Part shown: positions 27,603 to 36,179 of the stretch, in pieces
Position numbering within the stretch: position 1 is the stretch's first letter
How the letters are laid out: each line of letters begins with the position of its first letter
NCBI RefSeq assembly: GCF_006783905.1
Contig: NZ_VFPE01000001.1
Location: forward strand, 868,001-932,000
DNA from: Microbacterium kyungheense
GTDB lineage: Bacteria > Actinomycetota > Actinomycetes > Actinomycetales > Microbacteriaceae
Direction: 5' to 3'
Length of the DNA: 64,000 nucleotides
Made by a program: the position numbers and the translations under genes
Notes under the pieces: model-generated
Told to the model about the DNA's origin: nothing
Seen by the model: the letters and a program-made list of their open reading frames with translations, nothing else
Database searches by the model: none

Positions 27603-29570
27603 ATGACAGAAGCAGTCGAGGTCGCCGGCCGATCGGTGGCCGCTCCGGGGGTGTTTCCTGTGGGTGGTCGCCGTCTTGTGGTTTATGTGGTTTTCGATCG
27701 TCGTGGCGACGTGGATGATTACATCCCGGTCGCGTTGGCGGGGTTGCGTGAGCATGCGGCTCGGGTGCTGGTGGTCGTCAACGGCAAGCTGACCGATCAG
27801 GGTCGCGCGGCGTTGGAGCCGGTGTCGGACGAGATCCTGGTGCGTGAGAACGAGGGCTTCGACATCTGGGCGCACAAGGCGGCGCTGGATCATGTGGGTG
27901 CCGGTCTGGCGGAGTTCGACGAGGTGCTGCTGACCAACGACACGTGGTTCGGTCCGGTGCGTCCGTATGGTCCGGTGTTCGAGCGGATGGGGGAGCGCGC
28001 GGTTCATTTCTGGGGGATGACAGATCATGCCCGGGAGGAGCCGAACCCGTTCACGGGCAAGGGTGTGCTGCCGTATCACGTGCAGTCGTTCTGGATCGCG
28101 GTGCGGCGGGAGATGTTCCTGTCTGAGGCGTGGGCGTCGTATTGGCGGGATCTTCCGCAGATGCCGTCGTACTTCGACGCGGTGCTCAAGCACGAGGCGT
28201 TGTTCACAGAGCACTTCACCGAGCGTGGATACGCCGTCGACGTCGCCTACGCCAGCGCCGACTACCCCACCGACCATCCCGCCCTCTTCAATCCCGACCT
28301 TCTGATGGCCGACGGATGCCCCGTCCTCAAGCGTCGCCCGTTCTTCCACTACCCGCCTTTCCTTGATCGTCATGCCGTCATCGGACGACAGAACCTCGTC
28401 CGGGTGGCCGAGCACGGCTACCCCGTCGAGGTGATCCTCCAGAACCTCGCCCGCAATGTCGCACCGAAGACGCTCAACGCCGATGTCGGCATGCTCGAGG
28501 TGCTGCCCGGCGTAGATGTCTCGTACGATCCCGAGCGCCCGTTCCGCGTGGCGGTGATGGTGCACGCAGGTTCCGCAGCAGCCGTCGTCCGCGTGCTCAG
28601 ACGGGTGGGGAGCATCCCCGTGCCCTTCGACCTTTTCGTGTCGATCGTCGACGACGTCGACGTCCAGGAGGTCGAGCGCCTCGTGGCCGCGGCCGAGCTC
28701 CCGCAGGCGGGGCGTCGCGAGGTGCGCCGGACGCCGGCGCGCCGCGGACGGGACATGAGCGCGTTCTTCATCGGCTGGCGCGATGTCCTGCGCGCGGGCG
28801 AGCACGACCTCGTCATCAAGGTGCATGGGCGCACGCCCAGCAAGCGCAACGTGAACGCCACGCGTTACTTCCGCCGGTACCAGCTGGACAACCTGCTCCT
28901 GAGCCCGGGGCACGTCGCCAACATCCTCGGCCTGTTCCAGCGCGAGCAGGGCCTCGGCCTCGTCTTCCCCCCGCCGATGCACATCGGATATGCCACTCCG
29001 GGTCGCGGTTGGCACGCGTACCGCGACCGCGGCAAGGACATCGCCGAGATGCTCGGGATCGAAGTGCCCTTCGACGGCATCTCCCCGCTGGCGCCGCTGG
29101 GAGGCATGTGGATCGCGCGCACGGCGGCCCTGCGCCTACTCACCGAAGCCGACTGGACCTACGACGAGTTCATCAAGCCGTCCAAGGGCGGTGCTGAGCT
29201 GAGCAAGGTGCTCGAGCGCATGGTGCCCCTGGCTGCGGGGGAGCTCGGATTCCACACGCGCACCGTGCTGACGCCGGAGCACGCGGCGATCAGTCACGTC
29301 TCGCTCGAGTACAAGGTCGATCAGCTGTCGTCGACGACACCGGGATATCCGGTCGATCAGATCCAGTACCTTCACCGCGCGGGCTGGATGGGGGCGGGTG
29401 GCATGGTGGCGATGACGCGCATGTACATGCGGACCAACCATCCGCGCACCATGCAGGTGCTGAACCCAGTGCTGTCGCCGGCCGGGAGGATCGCGCGCGG
29501 CGTGATGCGCCGTGGCAAGGCGGTCGTGCGCAGAGTCCGGGGCATCCCGGAGACGAAGGTGGAGCAGTGA
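27603..29570 (+). CDS. Rhamnan synthesis F (RgpF)-family glycosyltransferase, copy 1
   Basis: This 655-residue protein of the RgpF family belongs to a class of cytosolic enzymes of rhamnose-polymer assembly. Seen: RRLVVYVVFDRRGDVDDY, ENEGFDIWAHKAAL, LLTNDTWFGPV, then KVHGRTPSK and GLVFPPPMHIGY. Residues about 12-220 are encoded by a block that is 99.7% identical at DNA level to the next gene; the rest is only about half identical as judged by eye. GGAGAG lies upstream of the ATG at 27603. The stop overlaps the next start (GTGA). Linkage to rml genes and the first exporter supports a rhamnan role (inference). Confidence 0.85.
   Translation: MTEAVEVAGRSVAAPGVFPVGGRRLVVYVVFDRRGDVDDYIPVALAGLREHAARVLVVVNGKLTDQGRAALEPVSDEILVRENEGFDIWAHKAALDHVGAGLAEFDEVLLTNDTWFGPVRPYGPVFERMGERAVHFWGMTDHAREEPNPFTGKGVLPYHVQSFWIAVRREMFLSEAWASYWRDLPQMPSYFDAVLKHEALFTEHFTERGYAVDVAYASADYPTDHPALFNPDLLMADGCPVLKRRPFFHYPPFLDRHAVIGRQNLVRVAEHGYPVEVILQNLARNVAPKTLNADVGMLEVLPGVDVSYDPERPFRVAVMVHAGSAAAVVRVLRRVGSIPVPFDLFVSIVDDVDVQEVERLVAAAELPQAGRREVRRTPARRGRDMSAFFIGWRDVLRAGEHDLVIKVHGRTPSKRNVNATRYFRRYQLDNLLLSPGHVANILGLFQREQGLGLVFPPPMHIGYATPGRGWHAYRDRGKDIAEMLGIEVPFDGISPLAPLGGMWIARTAALRLLTEADWTYDEFIKPSKGGAELSKVLERMVPLAAGELGFHTRTVLTPEHAAISHVSLEYKVDQLSSTTPGYPVDQIQYLHRAGWMGAGGMVAMTRMYMRTNHPRTMQVLNPVLSPAGRIARGVMRRGKAVVRRVRGIPETKVEQ
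27636..28262 (+). repeat. 627-bp near-identical block, copy 1
   Basis: This block matches 29609-30235 base for base except two positions near its right end (GAC/GAT and ACA/ACG), at an offset of 1973 bases. It encodes residues 12-220 of RgpF copy 1. Most of it uses many T-ending codons (GTT, CGT, GAT, TAT, TTT), unlike the C-ending codons of its surroundings. Both ends lie inside coding sequence and in frame. Confidence 0.95.
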
Positions 29571-31531
29571 GGGACACGGAGGCGTCGGCGTCGGAGACGC
29601 AGATGGATGTGGCCGCTCCGGGGGTGTTTCCTGTGGGTGGTCGCCGTCTTGTGGTTTATGTGGTTTTCGATCGTCGTGGCGACGTGGATGATTACATCCC
29701 GGTCGCGTTGGCGGGGTTGCGTGAGCATGCGGCTCGGGTGCTGGTGGTCGTCAACGGCAAGCTGACCGATCAGGGTCGCGCGGCGTTGGAGCCGGTGTCG
29801 GACGAGATCCTGGTGCGTGAGAACGAGGGCTTCGACATCTGGGCGCACAAGGCGGCGCTGGATCATGTGGGTGCCGGTCTGGCGGAGTTCGACGAGGTGC
29901 TGCTGACCAACGACACGTGGTTCGGTCCGGTGCGTCCGTATGGTCCGGTGTTCGAGCGGATGGGGGAGCGCGCGGTTCATTTCTGGGGGATGACAGATCA
30001 TGCCCGGGAGGAGCCGAACCCGTTCACGGGCAAGGGTGTGCTGCCGTATCACGTGCAGTCGTTCTGGATCGCGGTGCGGCGGGAGATGTTCCTGTCTGAG
30101 GCGTGGGCGTCGTATTGGCGGGATCTTCCGCAGATGCCGTCGTACTTCGATGCGGTGCTCAAGCACGAGGCGTTGTTCACGGAGCACTTCACCGAGCGTG
30201 GATACGCCGTCGACGTCGCCTACGCCAGCGCCGACCACGGATTCACGAACGCATCGCTGCTCGCAGCCGACGAGTTGCTCGACGCCGGGTGTCCCCTGCT
30301 GCGCCGCCGCCCGTTCGTCGAATGGCCGCCCTTCCTCGACCGGCATTCGGTCATCGGACGATGGACCCTGGCGAAGGCGGAGCGTCACGGCTATCCCGTC
30401 CAGCTTGTGCTGCGGCATCTCAGCCGGAACGTCGCGCCTCGCGATCTGAACGCTGACGCGGGGCTGTTCGACGTTCTGCTGGACATCGATACGTCATACG
30501 ACGACTCCCGTCCGTTCCGGATCGTGGTCACGGCGCACGTCTTCTACGAGGAGATGACGGACGAGATTCTTGATCTGGCCGACACGCTGCCGACCGCCTA
30601 CGACCTCGTCGTGACGACTCCGACCGCTGAGAAAGCGGAGGCCATCGGTCGCCTCATCGCCGAGCGGCCTGCGCGCGGCGACGTCGAGGTTCGGGTCGTG
30701 AACAACGACGGACGCGATCAGAGTGCGTTCCTCATCGGGTGCCGAGACGTGCTCCTGAGCGATCGCTACGACCTGGTCGTGAAGCTGCACTCGAAGAAGA
30801 CCCCGCAGGACGGTTTCAATGTGGGTCGGCACTTCAAGGCGCAGCAGTTCGACAACCTGCTGGCCAGCCCTGGGTACACCGCCAACGTCCTCGCACTTTT
30901 CCAGCGAGAGCCCGGTCTCGGCCTCGTGTACCCGCCGATGATCCACATCGGCTACCCGACGATGGGGCGTGGCTGGTGGTCTAACAAACCGGGTTTCGAG
31001 CAGCTGGCCCTGGCACTCGGCATCCGTGTCCCGCTCGACGACATCTCGCCGCTCGCACCCTACGGGTCCATGTACATCGCCCGCCCCGAGGCGCTGCGTC
31101 CGCTAATCGAGCGCGAATGGCGCTATGAGGAGTTCGGCGGCGTGGAGGCCTATCGTGATGGCGGCCTCGCCCACATCCTCGAGCGCATGCCGTCGTATGC
31201 GGCCGCCGAGCTCGGCTACCACACGCGCACGGCGGCCACCACCGAGTACACGTCGATCTCGCACACTGCATTCGAGTTCAACTTCGACGAGCTCTCCGCC
31301 ACCACGCCCGGTTACACCTACGAGCAGATCCGCTTCATACGCAGGGCCGGGTACGTCGGCCAAGGCCGCGCGCGCGACTTCCTGCGCATGTACCTGCGGC
31401 TGAACCACCCGGGCGCGGAGGGCAGGATCCTCGGCGTGTTCGAGCCGGATCGTTTTCTCGGACGCTGGGGTCGCCGGCTTCGTCATCCTCGCGCCACCGT
31501 CGCGGAGGCGCTGCGCCGAAGGCGGCGATGA
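29567..31531 (+). CDS. Rhamnan synthesis F (RgpF)-family glycosyltransferase, copy 2
   Basis: This 654-residue tandem paralogue of the preceding gene starts at a GTG overlapping its stop. Residues 15-223 come from the duplicated block. After the block the protein diverges while keeping the family pattern (PPFLDRHSVIGRW, LSRNVAPRDLNAD, KLHSKKTPQD, GLVYPPMIHIGYP). The differing C-terminal halves suggest different linkage or acceptor specificity with a shared N-terminal part (inference). The gene ends 69 bases before the TTG of the exporter permease. Confidence 0.85.
   Translation: MRDTEASASETQMDVAAPGVFPVGGRRLVVYVVFDRRGDVDDYIPVALAGLREHAARVLVVVNGKLTDQGRAALEPVSDEILVRENEGFDIWAHKAALDHVGAGLAEFDEVLLTNDTWFGPVRPYGPVFERMGERAVHFWGMTDHAREEPNPFTGKGVLPYHVQSFWIAVRREMFLSEAWASYWRDLPQMPSYFDAVLKHEALFTEHFTERGYAVDVAYASADHGFTNASLLAADELLDAGCPLLRRRPFVEWPPFLDRHSVIGRWTLAKAERHGYPVQLVLRHLSRNVAPRDLNADAGLFDVLLDIDTSYDDSRPFRIVVTAHVFYEEMTDEILDLADTLPTAYDLVVTTPTAEKAEAIGRLIAERPARGDVEVRVVNNDGRDQSAFLIGCRDVLLSDRYDLVVKLHSKKTPQDGFNVGRHFKAQQFDNLLASPGYTANVLALFQREPGLGLVYPPMIHIGYPTMGRGWWSNKPGFEQLALALGIRVPLDDISPLAPYGSMYIARPEALRPLIEREWRYEEFGGVEAYRDGGLAHILERMPSYAAAELGYHTRTAATTEYTSISHTAFEFNFDELSATTPGYTYEQIRFIRRAGYVGQGRARDFLRMYLRLNHPGAEGRILGVFEPDRFLGRWGRRLRHPRATVAEALRRRRR
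29609..30235 (+). repeat. 627-bp near-identical block, copy 2
   Basis: This is the second copy of the block at 27636-28262, with two substitutions in 627 bases. Such identity between otherwise diverged paralogues indicates recent duplication or gene conversion. Confidence 0.95.
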
Positions 31532-31562
31532 TCAACGCGTCTGCCGCGCGTGAGCGTGCGGC

Positions 31563-31600
31563 TATAGTTCTCTGGTTGACCCGATAGCGAGTACCCCCCC
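31563..31600 (+). promoter_or_regulatory. Promoter-like box and C7 tract before the first exporter
   Basis: TATAGT at 31563-31568 is a good -10 match. The leader ends in seven consecutive C (31594-31600) directly before the TTG start codon, and no Shine-Dalgarno sequence is visible. No clear -35 element is seen. Confidence 0.4.
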
Positions 31601-32512
31601 TTGGACACTTCCGCACGTTTTGCACGGCTCGCAGCTGAGCCGTTCACCGTCGTCGACGACCGCGGCCATCGGCCGCGCGGCCGCGGCGGCAAGCTCGGCG
31701 AGATCTTCTCGCGTCGCGAGCTGCTCAACCTCTTGGTGCGCCGCGATCTGCAGGCGCGCTACCGCGACAGCGCGCTGGGGTTCCTCTGGACGGTGATCCG
31801 TCCGCTCATCCAGTTCCTGATGTACTACATCGTCCTGGGGCAGTTCCTCGGCGCTGCCCGAGGCATCGACCAGTTCGCGATCTACCTGTTCTCAGGCCTG
31901 ACGCTGTTCGCATTCTTCAGCGACATGGTCTTCGGCGCCACCGGATCGATCATCGGCAACGCGGGCTTGGTGAAGAAGATCTACCTCCCGCGAGAGATCT
32001 TCCCGCTCGCGAGCATCGGCGCCGCATCCTTCATGTTCGTGGTGCAGCTGCTGATCCTCTTCATCGCCGCTCTGGTCCTCAGTGCCCTGCCGGCGCCCGT
32101 CCAGATGTTGTGGTTCTTCCCGTCCGTGGGCCTCATCCTGGTGTGGGGCCTCGCCATAGGACTGCTGCTCGCGGCGCTGAACGTGTATCTCCGCGATATC
32201 CAGTACCTCACCGAGGTCGTCATGATGCTCGCGATGTGGGGATCACCGATCGTCTACTCGTGGCAGATGGTGACCGACTCGATCGCCCGGTTCTCACTGC
32301 CGCCGTGGGTCCTCGAGATCTATGCGGCGAATCCCATCACGATCGGCGTCCTCGGATTCCACAAGGCGTTCTGGAATGCCGGCACCCCAGCCGACTATCC
32401 CGACAATCTGGGTCTGCGTATGGTCATCGCCGGCGTGATCGGCCTCGTGTTCCTCTTCATCTCCCATCGTGCGTTCGTCCGCATGCAGGGCAACTTCGCG
32501 CAGGAGCTCTGA
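31601..32512 (+). CDS. wzm: Polysaccharide ABC exporter permease (Wzm type), exporter 1
   Basis: This 303-residue ABC-2 type permease has about six membrane helices. The N-terminal amphipathic segment reads LLVRRDLQARYRDSALG, followed by FLWTVIRPLIQFLMYY, typical of O-antigen and teichoic-acid exporters. It would move a lipid-linked polysaccharide across the membrane with the ATPase encoded next (1-base overlap, TGATG). The TTG at 31601 is the only start that keeps the conserved N-terminus. Its position directly after the rgpF pair suggests export of a rhamnose polymer (inference). Confidence 0.9.
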   Translation: MDTSARFARLAAEPFTVVDDRGHRPRGRGGKLGEIFSRRELLNLLVRRDLQARYRDSALGFLWTVIRPLIQFLMYYIVLGQFLGAARGIDQFAIYLFSGLTLFAFFSDMVFGATGSIIGNAGLVKKIYLPREIFPLASIGAASFMFVVQLLILFIAALVLSALPAPVQMLWFFPSVGLILVWGLAIGLLLAALNVYLRDIQYLTEVVMMLAMWGSPIVYSWQMVTDSIARFSLPPWVLEIYAANPITIGVLGFHKAFWNAGTPADYPDNLGLRMVIAGVIGLVFLFISHRAFVRMQGNFAQEL

Positions 32513-33723
32513 TGGACACCACCACCCCGCGTCCGGATCTCGTCCGTCTGACCGACGTCAGCAAGCACTTCGTCGTACGCAAGGACAACAATCTCAAGGA
32601 CCGCATCGTCTACTTCGGTCGCCTGGGCAACGCTCACCGGCAGGACTTCATCGCGGTCGACGAGGTGTCGCTCTCGATCGAGGCCGGTACCACGGTCGGC
32701 CTGATGGGTGCGAACGGTTCGGGTAAGAGCACACTGCTCAAGCTCATCGGCGGCATCGTCTCTCCGTCGTCCGGCAAGATCGAGACCCGCGGCCGTATGG
32801 CGGCGCTGCTCGAGCTCGGCGCCGGATTCCACCCCGACCTCAGCGGCCGGGAGAACGTGTATCTCAATGCCTCGATCCTGGGCCTGACACGCGATCAGAT
32901 CGACCAGCAGTTCGACGCGATCGTCGCCTTCAGCGGGATCGGCGACTTCATCGACACGGCGGTCAAGTTCTACTCGTCCGGCATGTACGTACGCCTGGCG
33001 TTCGCTGTCGCCGTGCACACCGATCCCGACATCCTGCTCGTCGACGAGGTGCTCGCGGTCGGCGACGAGGCGTTCCAGCGCAAGTGCATGGAGCGCATCG
33101 CCCAGTTCCGCGAGGAGGGCCGCACGATCATCCTCGTCAGCCACTCCGCCCAGCAGGTGGCGGAGCTCTGCGATCGCGGGATCGTCCTCGCCGACGGCAA
33201 GGTCGTGTTCGACGGCGACACCAACGCGGCCATCGGCGCCCTGCGCGATGTGCTCGACGGACGCAGGGTCGGGGAAGTGCCGCCCGAGAGCACCATGCAT
33301 CCGATCCAGGTGAAGCGGATCGAACTGCTCGACGAGACCGGTGAGGTGACGCGAAGGGTCGCCGCCGGTTCGGCTCTCACCATCCGCGTCCACGTCGACT
33401 CGCTCCGCCCCATCGAGCGGTGGGAGCTGGGCTTCAGCATCGACACACCGCTCGGACACATGGCCCTGGCCAGCAACACCGAGGTGCTCGGCGTCCGCCT
33501 TGCCCCGATCTCTGGCCCCGTCCATGTGGATCTGCGTATCGAGCAGGTGCACCTCGGACCTGGCCAGTACTACGTCAACGCCAACGCGGCCGGCGTCAGC
33601 GAGGAGAGCAGCCACGGACTCATGCAGGGCGCCCTCTTCACCGTGACCAGCGACCACCCGACTTTTGGCACCGTCGCCGCGGCGGTCACCGTCGACAGCG
33701 CGGGCAGCGGCAAGCGTGGCTGA
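32512..33723 (+). CDS. wzt: Polysaccharide ABC exporter ATPase with C-terminal carbohydrate-binding domain (Wzt type), exporter 1
   Basis: This 403-residue protein has an ABC domain in residues 1-250: Walker A GANGSGKST near 66-74, the degenerate signature KFYSSGMYVRLAF typical of Wzt/TagH proteins, and Walker B DILLVDEVLAVGDE. Residues about 270-403 form a separate beta-rich domain like the Wzt C-terminal domain, which in known systems recognises a terminal modification on the finished chain. That implies a chain-capping enzyme; the acyltransferase at 22981 or the methyltransferase at 49342 are candidates. It overlaps the downstream GT start by 8 bases. Confidence 0.92.
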   Translation: MDTTTPRPDLVRLTDVSKHFVVRKDNNLKDRIVYFGRLGNAHRQDFIAVDEVSLSIEAGTTVGLMGANGSGKSTLLKLIGGIVSPSSGKIETRGRMAALLELGAGFHPDLSGRENVYLNASILGLTRDQIDQQFDAIVAFSGIGDFIDTAVKFYSSGMYVRLAFAVAVHTDPDILLVDEVLAVGDEAFQRKCMERIAQFREEGRTIILVSHSAQQVAELCDRGIVLADGKVVFDGDTNAAIGALRDVLDGRRVGEVPPESTMHPIQVKRIELLDETGEVTRRVAAGSALTIRVHVDSLRPIERWELGFSIDTPLGHMALASNTEVLGVRLAPISGPVHVDLRIEQVHLGPGQYYVNANAAGVSEESSHGLMQGALFTVTSDHPTFGTVAAAVTVDSAGSGKRG

Positions 33724-34570
33724 CGCGTCGGCTCGCACGGCCGGGGTCGTCCTCGCCTACCATCCCACCGACGAGATCCACGAGAACATCGCGCGCCTGT
33801 TGACTCAGGTGCCGCGAGTCTTCGTCGTGAACAACTCGCCGGATGAGACCTCCCGCGCACTTTTCGCACGCCTGGATCCCCAGCGGGTGGAGGTGCTCGA
33901 GCAGGCGGGCAACGTCGGCGTTGCGGCGGGCTTCAACGCGGGCATGCGGGCGGCGCTGGACGCGGGATTCGACTTCGTGTGGATCTTCGATCAGGACAGC
34001 ACCGTCGCAGACGAGATGCTGGACGCGCTGCTCAGGGCACAGGCGCGCACGGACGTCAAGGTCGGGATCGTCGGCCCGGCGCTGCGCGCTGCCGAGACGG
34101 GCAACGTCTACGACGCCGACCGAGGGCGGGGGAGTGCGCCGATCGAGGCCCTCATCTCTTCCGGCGCGCTCTTCTCGAGGCCGCTCCTGGAGGACATCGG
34201 GCTTCACGACGAGCCACTGTTCATCGACTACGTCGACCATGACATCTCGCTGCGCGCGATACGCGCCGGCTATACGAACCTCAAGGTCTTCGACACCCTG
34301 CTGGACCACAGGTTCGGCGATTCCCAGCCGGCGCGCTTCCTCTGGCGCAAGGTGTACCTCGCGAACTACTCGCCGATGCGGCACTACTACACTTCGCGCA
34401 ACAGGGTGATCGTCATGCGACGGTTCGGCCCGGGCAAGTGGTTCCGCGACGACGTCCGCTACGCGGCGAAGGCGTGGCTGAAGGTGCTGTTCTGCGAACG
34501 CGGCCGGCCGAAGAAGATCGGTGCGTTCTTCCGCGGGCTCCGGGACGGGATCACCTACCGCGACGTCTGA
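33716..34570 (+). CDS. GT2-family glycosyltransferase, rhamnosyltransferase-like
   Basis: This 284-residue GT-A enzyme has GVVLAYHPTDEIHENI, the nucleotide-sugar region NNSPDETSR, GNVGVAAGFNAGMRAAL and the metal site WIFDQDSTV (DxD-like DQD), then DYVDHDISLRAIRAG. This pattern is seen in RfbN/WbbL-type rhamnosyltransferases, so a dTDP-rhamnose donor is likely but unproven. GTG start at 33716, overlapping the Wzt gene by 8 bases. The 3' end overlaps the convergent DUF2142 gene by 16 bases. Confidence 0.85.
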   Translation: MADASARTAGVVLAYHPTDEIHENIARLLTQVPRVFVVNNSPDETSRALFARLDPQRVEVLEQAGNVGVAAGFNAGMRAALDAGFDFVWIFDQDSTVADEMLDALLRAQARTDVKVGIVGPALRAAETGNVYDADRGRGSAPIEALISSGALFSRPLLEDIGLHDEPLFIDYVDHDISLRAIRAGYTNLKVFDTLLDHRFGDSQPARFLWRKVYLANYSPMRHYYTSRNRVIVMRRFGPGKWFRDDVRYAAKAWLKVLFCERGRPKKIGAFFRGLRDGITYRDV

Positions 34571-36129
34571 TCGCGTGAGGCTGCCGGCCGACTCGTGGCG
34601 GTCGTTGCCGCGCGACGCTCCACGGCCTCCGTCCCGTCAGCCTGTGCGTCCTCGCGATCTCCGGCTCCGGCATCCGTTCGGGGGAGGTCACGATTGGCGC
34701 GAGCCTCCAGCCACAGAATCGCGCAGGCTCCCGCGAAAGCGATCGAGCTGCCGATCCAGACGACGGCAGGAGCGGCCGCGCCGCCCCACCACCACTGGGC
34801 GCCGGCTCCCGGATCGATAGCGATACTCCCCGCACCGACGGTGTAACGGCGGATGTTGAACTGCATCGCAAGCGTCGCGGCGCCGACGACGGCGAGCACG
34901 ACGATGAGCGCCCGGGCGCCCGTCCAGGCCTCGAGCACATTTGGCCGCAAGCTTGCGACACCAGCGAGAATCACCAGCAGCGGAAGGATGTACCGCGGCT
35001 GCACGATCGTTCCCACCATCGCGTGCGACTGCGCCAGCAGGACGAACGGCACCAGCCAGCAGGCCAGGAACGCGAGCGTCAGCGCGATGGAGCGTCGGAT
35101 GCCGGGCCGGTGGACACCGATGAAGAGGGCGCCGCAGAATGCCGCGAACGCGAAGACCGGCACGGTCGCGGGGACCGACGTGTCGAGCCATCCGAGGCCG
35201 GCGTCGCCGAACGCCCCGAGCCACAGCGACGGGACCCCGAAGAAGTTGGTGACGTGCTGGGCGCCGGTGAGCGGGGGATTGGTGTTCGGCAGGCCTGACG
35301 TGAGGGCGCTCGTCTGGTCGGCGCTGAGGTAGAAGCCTGCGCTGACGACGACGACGAGCGTCCCCGCGATCGCCGGCACGAGGAGCGGTCGCCCGCGTCG
35401 CGCACCGAGGACTGCGGCGATGACGACGCCGAACACGGCGAAGGCCGCGGCGTCGGCGCGCGCTCCCGCTCCGAGGCACGACGCGAGCACCGCGAGCGCG
35501 CCCAGCACGATCTGCCGCCTGCCGGTCGTCTGGGTGGCGCCGTACAGCGCCGCCCAGACGACGGCGGCGGACGCATACGCCCACGCCGAGGGATTGGTCG
35601 ACGCGATCAGGAACAGTCCCAGGGGCACGGCAGTGACAACGGCGGAGATCACGAGCGCGGGTCGTACGCGCCGCGGCAGTGCGAAGAAGACACCGGTCAG
35701 CAGACCGACCACGAGCGCGCTGTTGAAGACCCGCATGATCAAGACCGAATTGACGACGTCCTCCGATGCGAAGAGGCCCATCGTCGCGTAGAACAGACGC
35801 GGATACAGGCCGTTCGCGTTCATCCACGTGGCTTCGGCCATGCCGTCCTGTTCGCTGTTCCAGCACGCGGCACTCATCTCGGGGTGATACGCGTAGCAGG
35901 GCGCGTTCACCACCGGGGCGGGGACCATTCGGGTGTCGGGGTCGCCGGACTCCTCGCAGAGCCCCTCGCGGTCACCGAGGCCGCACCAGATGGACGCCAG
36001 ATGGAAGTTGTCGTCAGGGCTGGACCCGACCGGCGACGCGAACGACCATCCCACGAGAGCCAGGAAGAAGAGAACGGGGATGGCGAAGGCCGCGACCAGC
36101 GTCAGCGGAGGTCTGCGGCGCGGAGTCAC
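34555..36129 (-). CDS. DUF2142-family polytopic membrane protein, copy 1
   Basis: This 524-residue protein has about 11-12 membrane helices. The first extracytoplasmic loop carries SPVGSSPDDNFHLASIWCG with a Cys-rich continuation (CEESGD, CYAYHPEMSAACW). The family resembles GT-C glycosyltransferases that use polyprenyl-phosphate sugars, with the paired acidic residues in the first loop as candidate catalysts; its function is not established. It starts with GTG after a TACTAT box (36136-36141, minus strand) at 6 bases. It is paralogous to the gene at 41765-43258. Confidence 0.8.
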   Translation of the reverse strand: MTPRRRPPLTLVAAFAIPVLFFLALVGWSFASPVGSSPDDNFHLASIWCGLGDREGLCEESGDPDTRMVPAPVVNAPCYAYHPEMSAACWNSEQDGMAEATWMNANGLYPRLFYATMGLFASEDVVNSVLIMRVFNSALVVGLLTGVFFALPRRVRPALVISAVVTAVPLGLFLIASTNPSAWAYASAAVVWAALYGATQTTGRRQIVLGALAVLASCLGAGARADAAAFAVFGVVIAAVLGARRGRPLLVPAIAGTLVVVVSAGFYLSADQTSALTSGLPNTNPPLTGAQHVTNFFGVPSLWLGAFGDAGLGWLDTSVPATVPVFAFAAFCGALFIGVHRPGIRRSIALTLAFLACWLVPFVLLAQSHAMVGTIVQPRYILPLLVILAGVASLRPNVLEAWTGARALIVVLAVVGAATLAMQFNIRRYTVGAGSIAIDPGAGAQWWWGGAAAPAVVWIGSSIAFAGACAILWLEARANRDLPRTDAGAGDREDAQADGTEAVERRAATTATSRPAASRDQTSR

Positions 36130-36135
36130 TGGATC

Positions 36136-36171
36136 ATAGTAGTCGGAGCCATCCCTGGGCCCGGGTAAGCT
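36136..36171. promoter_or_regulatory. Back-to-back -10 boxes for the DUF2142 gene and the wbpD-like operon
   Basis: Minus strand: TACTAT (36136-36141), 6 bases before the GTG at 36129. Plus strand: TAAGCT (36166-36171), 8 bases before the GTG at 36180. Both suggest leaderless starts from a 50-base gap. Confidence 0.5.
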
Positions 36172-36179
36172 TGCCTGAC

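Noticed and set aside
27636..30235. Insertion sequence or transposon as cause of the 627-bp duplication
   Set aside because: Both copies are coding and in frame, with no inverted terminal repeats, target duplication or transposase nearby.
31576..31600. TTGACC as a -35 element for the first exporter
   Set aside because: A matching -10 at 16-18 bases would fall at or beyond the TTG start codon; TATAGT upstream is the better box.
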